Positions 17,797-27,163 are shown, counted from the stretch's first letter. The stretch: DNA of 64,000 bases from Rhodopseudomonas sp. P2A-2r (GCF_026015985.1 NZ_CP110389.1:3318001-3382000), one strand, 5' to 3'. Notes: generated by a model from the letters alone, not told the origin. Program-made: numbers and translations.

Positions 17797-18876
17797 ATGA
17801 CCGGACTCTCCCTGCAAGACGACAAGCGGCTGCGGCCGGTGCGGTGGTGGCTGATTGCCGTTGCTGCGCTGATCGCGCTGATGGTGCTGGTGGGCGGCGC
17901 CACGCGGCTGACCGAATCCGGTCTGTCCATCGTCGAGTGGAAGCCGGTGACCGGGGCGCTGCCGCCGTTGACCGCGGAGGCCTGGAACGCGGCGTTCGCG
18001 GCCTATCAGAAGATCCCGCAATACCGCGAACTCAACGCCGGCATGAGCCTCGATGAATTCAAGACCATCTTCTGGTGGGAGTGGAGCCATCGCCTGCTCG
18101 GCAGGGTGATCGGGATGGTCTATCTGCTGCCGTTCCTGTGGTTTCTGTGGCGTGGCATGCTGACCGCCGAGCTGAAGAAGCGGCTGTGGATCATCTTCGG
18201 TCTCGGCGCCCTGCAGGGCGGCGTCGGTTGGTGGATGGTGGCGTCGGGCCTGACGCAGCGCGTCGAGGTCTCGCAATATCGGCTCGCCACCCATCTGGTG
18301 CTGGCGCTGGTGATCTTCGCCGCCATCGTATGGACATTGCGCCGGCTCACCGCGCATGCGCCGCTTCAGGTGATATCGCGGCTGAAAACCACGAGCGTGG
18401 TGCTGCTCGGGCTGACATTCCTGCAGCTCTATTTCGGCGCGCTGGTGGCGGGGCTACGGGCAGGGCGGGTGTTCAACACCTGGCCGGAGATCGACGGCGC
18501 GTTGATACCCTCGGCGCAACGTCTGTTCTTCGAACAGCCGTGGTGGCGCAACCTGTTCGACAACACGCTGACGGTGCAGTTCGAGCACCGCATGACTGCC
18601 TATCTGCTGCTGACCGTCGCCGTGCTGCACGCGGTCGACGCGATCCGCTCGCGGGCCGGCGCGGCCGTCGTCAACGGCGCACTGTGGCTGGCGGCTGCGA
18701 TCGCCGTGCAGGCTGTGCTCGGTATCCTGACGCTGCTGCACCAGGTGCCCATCGATCTGGCGCTGTCGCATCAGGCAGTGGCGATCGTGGTGCTGACGCT
18801 GGCGGTATTCCAGGTGGCGCGGATGGCACAGCCGCGGCGGCTGCCGCAGGGATTGCGGCTGGCGGAACAGAATTAA
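17797..18876 (+). CDS. ctaA: Heme A synthase (COX15/CtaA)
   Basis: 359 aa with eight predicted membrane helices, the alphaproteobacterial COX15-type enzyme that oxidises heme O to heme A for cytochrome aa3 oxidase. Seen: [21 protein letters not shown] in the first loop, [12 protein letters not shown] with a heme-ligand His, [28 protein letters not shown] and [13 protein letters not shown] with the other conserved His. ATG 17797 is preferred to the GTG at 17776. No assembly genes lie beside it here. The transcript meets metY convergently. Confidence 0.92.
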   Translation: MTGLSLQDDKRLRPVRWWLIAVAALIALMVLVGGATRLTESGLSIVEWKPVTGALPPLTAEAWNAAFAAYQKIPQYRELNAGMSLDEFKTIFWWEWSHRLLGRVIGMVYLLPFLWFLWRGMLTAELKKRLWIIFGLGALQGGVGWWMVASGLTQRVEVSQYRLATHLVLALVIFAAIVWTLRRLTAHAPLQVISRLKTTSVVLLGLTFLQLYFGALVAGLRAGRVFNTWPEIDGALIPSAQRLFFEQPWWRNLFDNTLTVQFEHRMTAYLLLTVAVLHAVDAIRSRAGAAVVNGALWLAAAIAVQAVLGILTLLHQVPIDLALSHQAVAIVVLTLAVFQVARMAQPRRLPQGLRLAEQN

Positions 18877-18910
18877 TAGCTGTGATCGCGCTCCCCAGGC
18901 TCGGCTGTCG

Positions 18911-18950
18911 TCGCCCGGCCAGGCGCGCTATTGCGCGCCTGGCCGGGCGA
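18911..18950. repeat. Perfect 18-bp hairpin (REP-like palindrome)
   Basis: Perfect inverted repeat: TCGCCCGGCCAGGCGCGC at 18911-18928, loop TATT, complement at 18933-18950. It lies 35 bp after ctaA and before the convergent metY. A second shorter hairpin (CCCCGC TTTC GCGGGG, 19003-19018) follows. This arrangement fits a bidirectional terminator or a REP-type intergenic element. Confidence 0.7.
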
Positions 18951-19039
18951 TCCAGTCATCACTGACGTCCGTGATGATCGCGGGCAGCTGCGTTTACTGG
19001 GTCCCCGCTTTCGCGGGGGACGACAAGTTGCGTGTCTAT

Positions 19040-20320
19040 CTAGGCGCTAAGCGCCTGTTCGAGATCCGCGATCAGATCTTCCTTGTCCTCGATGCCGATC
19101 GACAGCCGGACCACGTCGGGCGCGGCGCCCGAGCGGGTCTTGGCGTCATCGTCGAGCTGGCTGTGGGTGGTCGAGGCCGGGTGGATCACCAGTGAGCGGG
19201 TGTCGCCGACATTGGCCAGATGCGAGAACAGTTTCAGGTTCGATACCAGGCTGACGCCGGCCTCGTAGCCGCCCTTGAGGCTGAAGGTGAACACCGCGCC
19301 GGCACCCTTGGGGGCGTATTTGCGGGCGAGGTTGTAATAGGGGCTGTTCGGCAGGCCGGAATAGTTCACTGCGGCCACCGCCGGATGGCTCGCAAGGAAT
19401 TCCGCGACCGCCTTGGCATTCTCGCAATGGCGCTGCATGCGCAGCGGCAGGGTCTCGATGCCGGTCAGGATCATGAACGCATTGAACGGCGACAGCGCCG
19501 GGCCGAGATCGCGCAGGCCGAGCACCCGGCAGGCGATGGCGAAGGCGAAATTGCCGAACGTCTCCTGCAGCTTGATGCCGTGATATTCCGGCCGCGGCTC
19601 GCTCAGCATCGGGTACTTGTTGTCCTTCGACCAGTCGAAGGTGCCGGCGTCGACGATGATGCCGCCCAGCGAGTTGCCGTGGCCGCCGAGAAATTTGGTC
19701 AGCGAATGCACGACGATGTCGGCGCCATGGTCGATCGGGCGGATCAGGTAGGGCGTCGCCAGGGTGTTGTCGACGATCAGCGGCACGCCGGCCTTGCGCG
19801 CCACCGCAGCGATCGCCTCGATGTCGGTGATGCTGCCGCCGGGATTGGCGATGGATTCGATGAAGATCGCCTTGGTCTGTGGTGTCACCGCACGCTCGAA
19901 CGACGCGATGTCGTCGCTGTCGGCCCACACCACGTTCCAGCCGAAGCTCTTGAAGGCATGGCTGAACTGGTTGATCGAGCCGCCATAGAGTTTTCGCGAT
20001 GCGATGAATTCGTCGCCGGGCATCAGCAGCTGCTGAAACACCACCACCTGCGCGGCGTGGCCCGATGCGGTCGCCAGCGCGGCGGTGCCGCCCTCCAGCG
20101 CCGCGACGCGCTCTTCGAGCACCGCCGTGGTCGGGTTGGTGATGCGGGTATAGATGTTGCCGAACGCCTGCAGCCCGAACAGCGAGGCGGCGTGATCCGA
20201 GTCGTTGAACACGAAGGACGTGGTCTGGTAGATCGGCGTGGCCCGCGCGCCGGTGGTCGGGTCCGGCTGCGCGCCGGCGTGGACGGCGAGGGTGGCGAAG
20301 CCCGGAATGCGATCGTTCAT
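19040..20320 (-). CDS. metY: O-acetylhomoserine sulfhydrylase / aminocarboxypropyltransferase
   Basis: 426 aa PLP enzyme that makes homocysteine from O-acetyl-homoserine and sulfide in methionine synthesis. Seen: [27 protein letters not shown] at the N-terminus, [22 protein letters not shown] near residue 58, ASGHAAQ, the PLP lysine in [16 protein letters not shown] (about residue 209), and [14 protein letters not shown] near the C-terminus. Length and motifs separate it from shorter cystathionine enzymes. ATG 20320 follows AGGGAG by 5 bp, so the upstream in-frame GTG is rejected. Confidence 0.94.
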   Translation of the reverse strand: MNDRIPGFATLAVHAGAQPDPTTGARATPIYQTTSFVFNDSDHAASLFGLQAFGNIYTRITNPTTAVLEERVAALEGGTAALATASGHAAQVVVFQQLLMPGDEFIASRKLYGGSINQFSHAFKSFGWNVVWADSDDIASFERAVTPQTKAIFIESIANPGGSITDIEAIAAVARKAGVPLIVDNTLATPYLIRPIDHGADIVVHSLTKFLGGHGNSLGGIIVDAGTFDWSKDNKYPMLSEPRPEYHGIKLQETFGNFAFAIACRVLGLRDLGPALSPFNAFMILTGIETLPLRMQRHCENAKAVAEFLASHPAVAAVNYSGLPNSPYYNLARKYAPKGAGAVFTFSLKGGYEAGVSLVSNLKLFSHLANVGDTRSLVIHPASTTHSQLDDDAKTRSGAAPDVVRLSIGIEDKEDLIADLEQALSA

Positions 20321-20468
20321 AGTCACTCCCTGTGAAGGTTCGAATAGTTGGCGGCATGCTGATGGCGCCGGCGCCCGGCGTCAAGGCGATCAGGCATTTT
20401 GCCGCGACTTCGCAATGCATGTGCTGCACAGCGTCATAACCGCAAAACGGAACTGTCGTATCCTGCGA

Positions 20469-21053
20469 TCAGACGATGTCATTCTTGTTTTTGGCGGCGC
20501 GGTCGGCCGCATTGGTGCCGCCACCGCCGATGCTGCCGCGATTCAGCGACAGCCGCATGCCCTGGGTCGGAATCGGCGCGCGCTTCGAACTCAGCGTGCG
20601 CGAATTGACACCCATCCAGGAAATTTCCGACGACAGCCGGCCGTATTCGATCTTCGGGCAGCGATTCATCACCACCTTCATGCCGGCGGCCTCGGCCTTC
20701 GCTGCGGCGGCGTCATTGCGCACGCCGAGTTGCAGCCACAGCACATTGGGCAGCGGGCTGAGCGCCAGCACTTCGTCGAGCACGGGCATCACGTGGTCGG
20801 CGTTGCGGAAGATATCGACCATGTCGATGGGGCGGTCGATATCGCGCAACGAGGCCACGAACGGTTTCCCCACCAGATTTTTGCCGACCTGGCCGGGATT
20901 GACCGGAATCATGTCGTAGCCGCGCTCGGCCAGATACTTGAACGCAAAATAGCTCGGCCGGACATTTTGCGGCGAGGCCCCGACCATGGCGATGGTCTTC
21001 ACGCCGTTGAGGATCTCACGGATATAATCGTCATTGTAGGCATCGTGGTTCAT
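20469..21053 (-). CDS. CoA-binding protein (YccU-like)
   Basis: 194 aa. A single Rossmann-type CoA_binding domain covers residues 10-135: IREILNGVKTIAMVGASPQNVRPSYFAFKYLAERGYDMIPVNPG, then VDIFRNADHVMPVLDEVL and NVLWLQLGVRNDAAAAKAEAAGMKVVMNRCPKIEY. This matches the YccU/succinyl-CoA-synthetase alpha-like family. The tail (residues 140-194) carries GMRLSLNRGSIGGGGTNAADRAAKNKNDIV, poorly conserved. It lies 148 bp upstream of metY and may be co-transcribed. Probably cytosolic; the physiological role in this family is not established. Confidence 0.85.
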   Translation of the reverse strand: MNHDAYNDDYIREILNGVKTIAMVGASPQNVRPSYFAFKYLAERGYDMIPVNPGQVGKNLVGKPFVASLRDIDRPIDMVDIFRNADHVMPVLDEVLALSPLPNVLWLQLGVRNDAAAAKAEAAGMKVVMNRCPKIEYGRLSSEISWMGVNSRTLSSKRAPIPTQGMRLSLNRGSIGGGGTNAADRAAKNKNDIV

Positions 21054-21074
21054 GGCACTGCTTTTATTGTTCTG

Positions 21075-21106
21075 TCATGGCCGGGCTTTTCCCGGCCATC
21101 CACGTT
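21075..21106. repeat. Palindromic intergenic element (ATGGCCGGG...)
   Basis: Perfect 9-bp stem, ATGGCCGGG at 21077-21085 and CCCGGCCAT at 21091-21099 around CTTTT, flanked by TGTC and CCACG. From general knowledge this sequence type is dispersed in intergenic regions of Bradyrhizobium and Rhodopseudomonas. Here it separates the crotonase stop from the next gene on the same strand. Confidence 0.6.
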
Positions 21107-21127
21107 TTCGTTGGCGCCGGAGCGTCG

Positions 21128-21949
21128 TTACTTATCCTGCCACGTTGGCGGGCGTTTTTCGATGAAGGCACCGATGCCTTCCTCGGCGTCGGCGGCCATC
21201 ATGTTTTCCGTCATCACCTCGGAGGCAAAGCGATAGGCGTCGGCAAGCCCCATCTCGGCCTGGCGATAGAAGGCTTCCTTGCCGAGCTTGATGGTATGCG
21301 CCGATTTGCGCGCGACCTGCTGCGCCAGGGCAATCGCGGCGTCGCGCTCGGTGCCGGCTGCGACCACCCGGTTGATCAGGCCGATCTCGCGGGCGCGCCC
21401 GGCACCGATCGGCTCGCCGGTGAGCAGCATCTCCATCGCCTGTTTTCGCGGAACGTTGCGCGACAGCGCCACCATCGGCGTCGAACAGAACAGGCCGATG
21501 TCGACGCCGGGGGTGGCGAAGGTCGCCTGTTCGGACGCCACCGCGAGATCGCAGCTCGCCACCAGCTGGCAGCCGGCGGCGGTGGCCACGCCCTGCACGG
21601 CGGCGATCACCGGCTTCGGCAGCCGCACCACGGCCTGCATCATTGCGCTGCAGATCGACATCATGTGCGCAAAATAGGCGCGGCCGCGGTCGGCATCGGT
21701 GCGATGCGCGGTGAGCTGCTTGAGGTCGTGGCCGGCCGAGAAGACGCTCCCGTTGGCGGCGATGACCACGGCGCGGGCCGTGGCGTCGCCGGCGATGTCA
21801 TCGAGCGCGGCGTGCAACTCGCCGATCAATTCCTCCGACAGGCTGTTGCGCGCCGCCGGTCGATTCAGCGTGAGCACGGCAATGGCGCCGTGCGCCTCGC
21901 GCAGCAGCAGAGGCGGTTGCGGTGTCACCGCGCGAAGAGGCTGGACCAT
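21128..21949 (-). CDS. Enoyl-CoA hydratase/isomerase family protein (ECHDC3-like)
   Basis: 273 aa crotonase-fold protein. Seen: LTLNRPAARNSLSEELI, FSAGHDLKQL (oxyanion-hole Gly), GVATAAGCQLVASCDLAVA and ATPGVDIGLFCSTPMVALSRNVPRKQAMEMLLTGEPI. The last segment is typical of the ECHDC3 branch. The two catalytic glutamates of classical enoyl-CoA hydratase are replaced (Gln in AAGCQL, Gly in TPGV), so ordinary hydratase activity is doubtful. The ATG at 21949 has GGAAAACCGAC upstream; an 11-codon longer ATG start at 21982 lacks a ribosome-binding site. Divergent from the thioesterase gene. Confidence 0.85.
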   Translation of the reverse strand: MVQPLRAVTPQPPLLLREAHGAIAVLTLNRPAARNSLSEELIGELHAALDDIAGDATARAVVIAANGSVFSAGHDLKQLTAHRTDADRGRAYFAHMMSICSAMMQAVVRLPKPVIAAVQGVATAAGCQLVASCDLAVASEQATFATPGVDIGLFCSTPMVALSRNVPRKQAMEMLLTGEPIGAGRAREIGLINRVVAAGTERDAAIALAQQVARKSAHTIKLGKEAFYRQAEMGLADAYRFASEVMTENMMAADAEEGIGAFIEKRPPTWQDK

Positions 21950-22024
21950 GTCGGTTTTCCATCGGCTGGGCAGGACCGTCATCATAATGTAACAGGGCGC
22001 AACAGGCGAGAGCAGGGCGGGAAC

Positions 22025-22456
22025 ATGACGAATGCTAAAATGAGCGTGGCGGATCTGGAGGCGTTTCTCCATCGGGAGTTTCCGCAGGCGTTCAGCAGCG
22101 GCGACATCGCCATCGAGAGCGCCGACGGCACCACCTCGCTGCTGCGCCAGACCTACAACGAACGGATGCTGCGGCCCGGCGGCACGGTATCCGGCCCAAC
22201 CCTGATGGCGCTGGCCGATTACGCCATGTACGTGGTCCTGCTGTCGGCGATCGGCCCGGTGGGCCTTGCCGTCACCACCAGCTTCAACATCAATTTCCTG
22301 CGCAAGGGGCAGCCGGCCCAGGATGTGCTGGCGGCGGCCAGGTTGCTGAAGCTCGGCAAACGCCTCGCGGTGGGCGAAGTGACCCTCTTGTCGGGCACGT
22401 CGCCCGACCCGATCGCCCACGTCACCTCGACCTATTCCATTCCAAATGCTGGCTGA
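22025..22456 (+). CDS. PaaI-type hotdog thioesterase
   Basis: 143 aa single hotdog-fold domain that would hydrolyse acyl-CoA thioesters. Seen: RMLRPGGTVSGPTLMALADYAMYVVLL (hotdog helix with the Asp of the ALAD segment), AVTTSFNINFLRKGQPAQDVLAAARLLKLGKRLAVGEV. ATG 22025 follows GGCGGGAAC. The ATG at 22040 (MSVADL) is a possible alternative. Divergent from the crotonase gene across only 75 bp, so the two CoA-handling proteins probably share a control region. The acyl substrate is unknown. Confidence 0.85.
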   Translation: MTNAKMSVADLEAFLHREFPQAFSSGDIAIESADGTTSLLRQTYNERMLRPGGTVSGPTLMALADYAMYVVLLSAIGPVGLAVTTSFNINFLRKGQPAQDVLAAARLLKLGKRLAVGEVTLLSGTSPDPIAHVTSTYSIPNAG

Positions 22457-22525
22457 ATTCAGAGGTAATATAGAACCGTATTTATAACCTTATGATTTTG
22501 CTGCATAAAAATGCGCATTTCGGCA

Positions 22526-22554
22526 TTGACGGGCGCGCCCTGTCTATTTAGAAA
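22526..22554 (+). promoter_or_regulatory. Candidate promoter of rplM-rpsI
   Basis: TTGACG at 22526-22531, a 17-bp spacer, and TAGAAA at 22549-22554, 51 bp before the L13 start codon. This is a plausible housekeeping-sigma promoter in an otherwise AT-rich gap. Confidence 0.4.
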
Positions 22555-22605
22555 CCGCAGCAGTTCGGCGGATCGCGCCGATGTCCCCATTTTACGGATT
22601 TTCAC

Positions 22606-23070
22606 ATGAAGACGTTTTCGGCAAAGCCCGCCGAGATCACGAAGAAGTGGATCGTCATTGACGCCACTGGTCTCGTGGTCGGCCGGCTCGCTACGCTGGT
22701 CGCGATGCGCCTGCGCGGCAAGCATCTCCCGATCTATACCCCGCATGTTGATTGCGGCGACCATGTCATCATCGTCAATGCAGCCAAGGTGGTTCTCACC
22801 GGCCGCAAGCGCGATCAGAAGGTCTATTATCATCACACCGGGTTCATCGGTGGCATCAAGGAACGTACCGCGAAGTCGATCCTCGAAGGTCGTTTCCCGG
22901 AGCGCGTTGTCGAGAAGGCCGTCGAGCGCATGATCCCGCGCGGCCCGCTCGGTCGCGTTCAGTTCGGCAACCTGCGCGTCTATCCCGGTGCAGAGCACCC
23001 GCACGAAGCCCAGCAGCCCGAAGTGCTCGACGTCGGCGCGATGAACCGCAAGAACAAGAGGGCCGCATAA
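22606..23070 (+). CDS. rplM: 50S ribosomal protein L13
   Basis: 154 aa, full length. Characteristic segments: [64 protein letters not shown] and [31 protein letters not shown]. It assembles early into the large subunit. The stop codon TAA shares its last A with the ATG of rpsI, so translation of the two is coupled, the usual L13-S9 order. Confidence 0.98.
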   Translation: MKTFSAKPAEITKKWIVIDATGLVVGRLATLVAMRLRGKHLPIYTPHVDCGDHVIIVNAAKVVLTGRKRDQKVYYHHTGFIGGIKERTAKSILEGRFPERVVEKAVERMIPRGPLGRVQFGNLRVYPGAEHPHEAQQPEVLDVGAMNRKNKRAA

Positions 23071-23546
23071 TGTCGGATACCATGCAGTCTCTCGACCAGC
23101 TGTCGTCGCTGAAGGTGCAAGCGCCGGATGCTCCGACCTACGTCAAGAAGGTCGATAAGCAGGGCCGTGCCTACGCAACCGGCAAGCGCAAGGACGCGGT
23201 TGCCCGTGTCTGGATCAAGCCGGGCGCCGGCAAGATCCTGGTCAACGCCCGCGAAGTCGAAGTGTACTTCGCCCGTCCTGTGCTGCGCATGCTGATCCAG
23301 CAGCCGCTGGTCGCCGCAGCCCGCGCCGGCCAGTACGACGTGATCTGCACCGTTGCCGGTGGCGGTCTGTCGGGCCAGGCTGGTGCTGTGCGTCACGGCA
23401 TCTCCAAGGCGCTGACCTGCTTCGAGCCGGATCTGCGCGGCGTGCTCAAGAAGGGCGGCTTCCTGACCCGCGACTCGCGTGTCGTCGAACGCAAGAAGTA
23501 CGGCCGTGCCAAGGCGCGCAAGTCGTTCCAGTTCTCGAAGCGCTAA
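23070..23546 (+). CDS. rpsI: 30S ribosomal protein S9
   Basis: 158 aa. The S9 core starts at [20 protein letters not shown] and ends with the conserved [14 protein letters not shown] tail that reaches the P-site tRNA. The first 30 residues ([20 protein letters not shown]) are the N-terminal extension usual in Rhizobiales. It starts 1 bp inside the rplM stop and is followed by a strong terminator at 23575. Confidence 0.98.
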   Translation: MSDTMQSLDQLSSLKVQAPDAPTYVKKVDKQGRAYATGKRKDAVARVWIKPGAGKILVNAREVEVYFARPVLRMLIQQPLVAAARAGQYDVICTVAGGGLSGQAGAVRHGISKALTCFEPDLRGVLKKGGFLTRDSRVVERKKYGRAKARKSFQFSKR

Positions 23547-23574
23547 CGGCTTCGTTCAAACTGTCTGCGAATTC

Positions 23575-23602
23575 AAAGGGCGCCTTTCGGGGCGCCCTTT
23601 TT
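23575..23602 (+). terminator. Rho-independent terminator of rplM-rpsI
   Basis: 10-bp stem AAAGGGCGCC/GGCGCCCTTT with loop TTTCGG followed by a T run, 28 bp after the rpsI stop. Confidence 0.9.
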
Positions 23603-23755
23603 GCATTCAAATTGCAGACGAATTGATCCTGATTTTCGTGAAAAGTTTTGCTCGCGCGCAAACGGATTGCCAATTCGGGCATCGTAGCGTCTCCGTGGCG
23701 AGAGCCCTTCCGATTCTAACTCCTCGGAATGTTAAAACAATTGCCGGTGGCCGCC

Positions 23756-25000
23756 ATGTCGCTCGATCCATCCACGCTCTATCTGGTTGCAACCATGGTT
23801 GCCGCGATGCTGGGTGCGATGCTGCTGTTCTTCGGACGGCAGGAGAAAATGAAGGCGCTGAACTGGTGGGGACACGCCTATTTGCTGGGCGCAATCTCGG
23901 TCGCGCTGTGGACGGTTGCAGGCGTGCTTTTCGGCGAGTTCGTCTCGCTGGCGTTCATTTCGGTGGGCTTCGTGGCCTGCGCCATGGTGTGGAACGCAGC
24001 GCGGGTGTTCCACGGCCGCCAGCCGAGCCTGGGCGGGCTGTTTCTCGGCGCGATGGCCTGGCTGGCCGTGATCGCCAGCCTGCCGCCTGAGTCCGCCGCG
24101 CTGCGCATGACCATCGGCGCCGGTATCGTCGCGGTCTACGCGATGCTGACGGCGAGCGAATTGTGGTCGGAACGGCGCAAATCGCTGCAGAAGCGCTGGC
24201 CGACCATCATCGTGCCGCTGCTTCACGGCGTCGTGCTGATGCTGCCGATCTTGCTCGGCGATCTCCTTTATCACGATAGCGGCAGCTTCACGTCCAGCAT
24301 CTGGGCGACCGCCTTCGCAGTTGAACTGGTGCTCTATGCCGTGGGCACGGTGTTCGTGATCTTCATGCTGGTGTCGGAGCGCGCGGTGAGCGCGCACAAG
24401 ACGGCGGCGTCCTGCGATCCGCTGACCGGCATGTTCAACCGCCGCGGCTTCGCCGAGGCCACCTCGCGCATGATCGAGCGCGAAGCCAAGGCCGGGCGTC
24501 CAGTGACCGCGATGATCTTCGACATCGACCACTTCAAGTCGATCAACGACCGCTTCGGTCATCCCGCCGGCGACGAAATCCTCAAGCTGTTCGCGGCGGT
24601 CGTCACCCATACGTTGCGCATCAGCGACCTGTCCGGCCGCATCGGTGGCGAGGAATTCGCGGCATTGCTGCCATGTTCGCTCGAAGAGGCGCTGCTGGCC
24701 GCCGAACGTGTCCGTGAGGCCTTTGCCACCTCCGGCATCGCGGTCGACAACGCGCCAGTCGATACCACCGTCAGCATCGGCGTCGCCGGCGGTCCGAGCG
24801 GCACCGAGCTGGACGTGCTGCTGGCCGCCGCCGATACCGCGCTGTACCAGGCCAAGCGCGCCGGCCGGAATCGGGTCCAGGCCGCGGAGGAGCAGCCGCT
24901 GTCGTTGGAGCAGGGGCGGCGCAATATTGCCGGACGCGCGACCGCTGCGCCGGCGGCCGTCGTGGGGCCGCATGTCAGCGTCAGCGCGAGCCGCGCCTGA
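23756..25000 (+). CDS. Diguanylate cyclase with N-terminal membrane domain
   Basis: 414 aa. Six to seven N-terminal hydrophobic helices (from MSLDPSTLYLVATMVAAMLGA to about residue 220) precede a GGDEF domain: DPLTGMFNRRGF, FDIDHFKSINDRFGHPAGDEIL and the signature RIGGEEFAALLP. An I-site RISD lies five residues before GGEEF, so c-di-GMP product inhibition is expected. ATG 23756 with GGTGG upstream is preferred; an in-frame ATG at 23729 lacks a ribosome site. It should make c-di-GMP in response to a membrane-sensed signal. Confidence 0.9.
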   Translation: MSLDPSTLYLVATMVAAMLGAMLLFFGRQEKMKALNWWGHAYLLGAISVALWTVAGVLFGEFVSLAFISVGFVACAMVWNAARVFHGRQPSLGGLFLGAMAWLAVIASLPPESAALRMTIGAGIVAVYAMLTASELWSERRKSLQKRWPTIIVPLLHGVVLMLPILLGDLLYHDSGSFTSSIWATAFAVELVLYAVGTVFVIFMLVSERAVSAHKTAASCDPLTGMFNRRGFAEATSRMIEREAKAGRPVTAMIFDIDHFKSINDRFGHPAGDEILKLFAAVVTHTLRISDLSGRIGGEEFAALLPCSLEEALLAAERVREAFATSGIAVDNAPVDTTVSIGVAGGPSGTELDVLLAAADTALYQAKRAGRNRVQAAEEQPLSLEQGRRNIAGRATAAPAAVVGPHVSVSASRA

Positions 25001-25056
25001 GAGGAATCGCGTGCGGGATAAGATTCTCTTTACCATTCGAATCTTATTGTCTGCTT

Positions 25057-25296
25057 ATGATCACAGCGCGCGACCCTTCCCAGAATTCCACCCTGACGTC
25101 TCTTGAAGCCGCTGTGGTTTCCGCGCGCAGCGGCTTTGCCTGCATGTTCTCCACATCCGAGGAATACGAGCGCGCATTGATCAGCGAGCGACGCGCGCAG
25201 GGCCGCTATGGTGCGCCGCCGCCGCGCCGCTGGCCGATGCTGGCATTCGTCGGCTGTGCCGTAACGATCGCCGGGGTTGTCCTGCTGCTGGCCTGA
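25057..25296 (+). CDS. Small protein with C-terminal membrane anchor
   Basis: 79 aa, unrecognised. The polar N-terminal half includes FSTSEEYERALISERRAQGRYGAPPPRRW, followed by one C-terminal hydrophobic helix (PMLAFVGCAVTIAGVVLLLA) that ends the protein, so it would be tail-anchored in the inner membrane. Codon use is like its neighbours. It stands alone between a diguanylate cyclase and a monooxygenase-like gene on the same strand. No function can be proposed. Confidence 0.6.
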   Translation: MITARDPSQNSTLTSLEAAVVSARSGFACMFSTSEEYERALISERRAQGRYGAPPPRRWPMLAFVGCAVTIAGVVLLLA

Positions 25297-25415
25297 CGGT
25301 GGCGGCGCTGGACCTCCGTCCCGGCGCCTCAGGCGTCCCTGTTCTCGTGGCCGCGCTTCACCAGGGCGGCGGATTGCGCTAAAGACGGCGACCGCAACGA
25401 AGGATCGCGCCAGCC

Positions 25416-25718
25416 ATGATCACCGAAATCGCCCTGATCGACGTCAAGCCGGGTTCCGAACAGGATTTTGAAGCTGCCGTCGCCAAAGCGCAGCCGCTGT
25501 TCCTGGCCGCCAAGGGCGGCAAGGGCATCGAACTGCACAAGTCGATCGAGAAGCCGTCGCGCTACCGGCTGCTGGCGAAGTGGGAAACCCTCGAGAACCA
25601 CACCGTCGATTTCCGCGGTTCGCCGGCCTTCGCCGAGTGGCGCGCGCTGGTCGGTCCGTATTTTGCCGCGGCGCCCGAGGTCGAGCACACCGAGACGGTG
25701 TTGACGTCGGCGGGCTAG
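25416..25718 (+). CDS. Antibiotic biosynthesis monooxygenase (ABM) domain protein
   Basis: 100 aa ferredoxin-like alpha/beta barrel of the ABM family: ITEIALIDVKPGSEQDFEAAVAKAQPLF, then SRYRLLAKWETLENHTVDFRGSPAFAEWRALVGPYFAAAPEVEHTE. Many family members are dimers that act on quinones, heme or small aromatics without a cofactor. Others are of unknown function. Cytosolic and single-gene. The name should not be read as evidence for antibiotic synthesis. Confidence 0.85.
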   Translation: MITEIALIDVKPGSEQDFEAAVAKAQPLFLAAKGGKGIELHKSIEKPSRYRLLAKWETLENHTVDFRGSPAFAEWRALVGPYFAAAPEVEHTETVLTSAG

Positions 25719-25811
25719 GCGTCTTCGGTTTGAGACGAACGGCCCAGGCAGACGCCCGGAGATTCCCTGGCGGTTGCATCATTTGATGGTCCAGCGTTGA
25801 TCGGATGTCTC

Positions 25812-26417
25812 GTGGAGGATGCCGCAAGCCAGATTGTCGATCACTACGAGCGCCATGCCTTGTCATGGGATGCCGACCGGCGTTTTGCGGTCTGGAGCGA
25901 TCGACCTTTCATCGAGCGCTTCCTCGGTTTCCTGCCGCCGCAGGCGATGATTCTGGACCTCGGCTGTGGCGGCGGTTCGCCGGTTGCGCTTCACATGGCG
26001 GGGCAGGGCCTTCGCATCACGGGCGTGGACAGTTCGCCGACGCTCATCTCGCTGGCCCGAACCCGCATGCCGGACCACGCGTGGATCCTGCACGATATGC
26101 GGTCTGTGTCCCTCGGACGAAAATTCGACGGCATACTGGCCTGGGATAGTTTCTTCCACCTTCGCCACGCGGACCAGCGCAGGATGTTTGGCATATTTGC
26201 CGCGCATGCGGCGCCCTCCGCCGTGCTGATGTTCAATGCCGGTCCGGGTCACGGCGAGGTCGTGGGCGACTATCGAAACGATCCGCTGTACCACGCAAGT
26301 CTCGACGCGGAAGAATACGAAGCATTGTTGAGCGAGGTCGGCTTTACGCTGATCGAGCATTCGGTCAACGACTTCGCCACCGGCGGCCGTATTTTCTGGT
26401 TGGCACGGGCGCCATGA
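25812..26417 (+). CDS. SAM-dependent methyltransferase (class I)
   Basis: About 201 aa. Motif I ILDLGCGGGSPVALHMAGQGLRITGVDSSPTLISLAR covers SAM-binding strands 1 and 2, and FDGILAWDSFFHL is the post-II/motif IV region. The substrate-binding part is small. The open frame also allows TTG 25797; GTG 25812 (VEDAASQIVDHY) is preferred because it has GGAT just upstream and the family usually begins with such a helix. Target unknown; small-molecule methylation is likely. Confidence 0.78.
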   Translation: MEDAASQIVDHYERHALSWDADRRFAVWSDRPFIERFLGFLPPQAMILDLGCGGGSPVALHMAGQGLRITGVDSSPTLISLARTRMPDHAWILHDMRSVSLGRKFDGILAWDSFFHLRHADQRRMFGIFAAHAAPSAVLMFNAGPGHGEVVGDYRNDPLYHASLDAEEYEALLSEVGFTLIEHSVNDFATGGRIFWLARAP

Positions 26418-26484
26418 CCGCCAATGCCTGCTGGCTGCAGTTTCGCGGGTGTTGTGCCGGGCGCCGATCGCGCCGCGCGCGACC

Positions 26485-26894
26485 TCACGCCATGATGTCG
26501 AGCAGCGCCTTGGTCATGCGATCGTCCGACTTCATCAGCTTGGCGTTGGCGGCAAAACTGTAGCTGGCGATCATCTGGCTGACCAACTCCTGGGAGAGGT
26601 CAACATTGGGCGCGGCCACGAGGCCGCTTGCGTTGGCGAAGGGGCTTGCGGGTCGGAGACCGCAGTCGTGGACGGCTTGGCCGTCGTGACGCTCGTGGCG
26701 GTGCCGCCGCCGGCGCTGGCGGATTGTACTACGACCAGCGGCGCATAGGCGCGTGCTGCTCCCGCCGGCACCGTGCCGATGGCATCGGGAAGGGCGCCGG
26801 TGCTCGCGACATTGGCGACGTTCGAGGCGGAGACCTCGAGGCGGCGGGTCGCCGCGTTCATGCCCGACTGGGCAATGGTGGAGATGCTGCTCAT
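26485..26894 (-). pseudogene. FlgC/FlgG-like flagellar rod-domain protein, frameshifted
   Basis: Two reading frames together give one small protein. The first frame starts at ATG 26894 with SSISTIAQSGMNAATRRLEVS and SNVANVASTG, the N-terminal signature of flagellar rod proteins. The last frame ends with ANASGLVAAPNVDLSQELVS and QMIASYSFAANAKLMKSDDR, the C-terminal rod signature. The switch lies near the GGGG run at 26641-26644 (CCCC in the gene), where one added base restores a 136-residue protein. The gap between the two signatures is short, as in stand-alone FlgC-like proteins of this family. No other flagellar gene is nearby. Either a recent mutation or a one-base assembly error. Confidence 0.75.
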
Positions 26895-27163
26895 CAAGGG
26901 CTCGCCGCACAAAAGGTCTGGCGATCACTTAAGCCGCGGCGTTCTAAGCAAGCTTCAATGCCGGTAGCGGGATTCCGGCGGTGCGGGTAACGGGTCGTTT
27001 ACCAATCGGTTGATGTCCCTCTGACTGCTCCCGTCTCTGCCGCAGCCGGGCTTCACCCAGTGCAGCGGTTCGGCCCGCGGAAATCCAACAAGCCCTGATG
27101 AACGCAGCGCAGGCCGGCTGCGCAGGAGAAGCGACGAGCAGAAGGCGCCCGAGGCATCAGCCT

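Noticed and set aside
20321..20470. Possible SAM-II riboswitch before metY
   Set aside because: SAM-II elements often precede methionine genes in alphaproteobacteria, but the conserved pseudoknot sequences (the GCTAAA and CGTTAAA-like parts) are not visible here.
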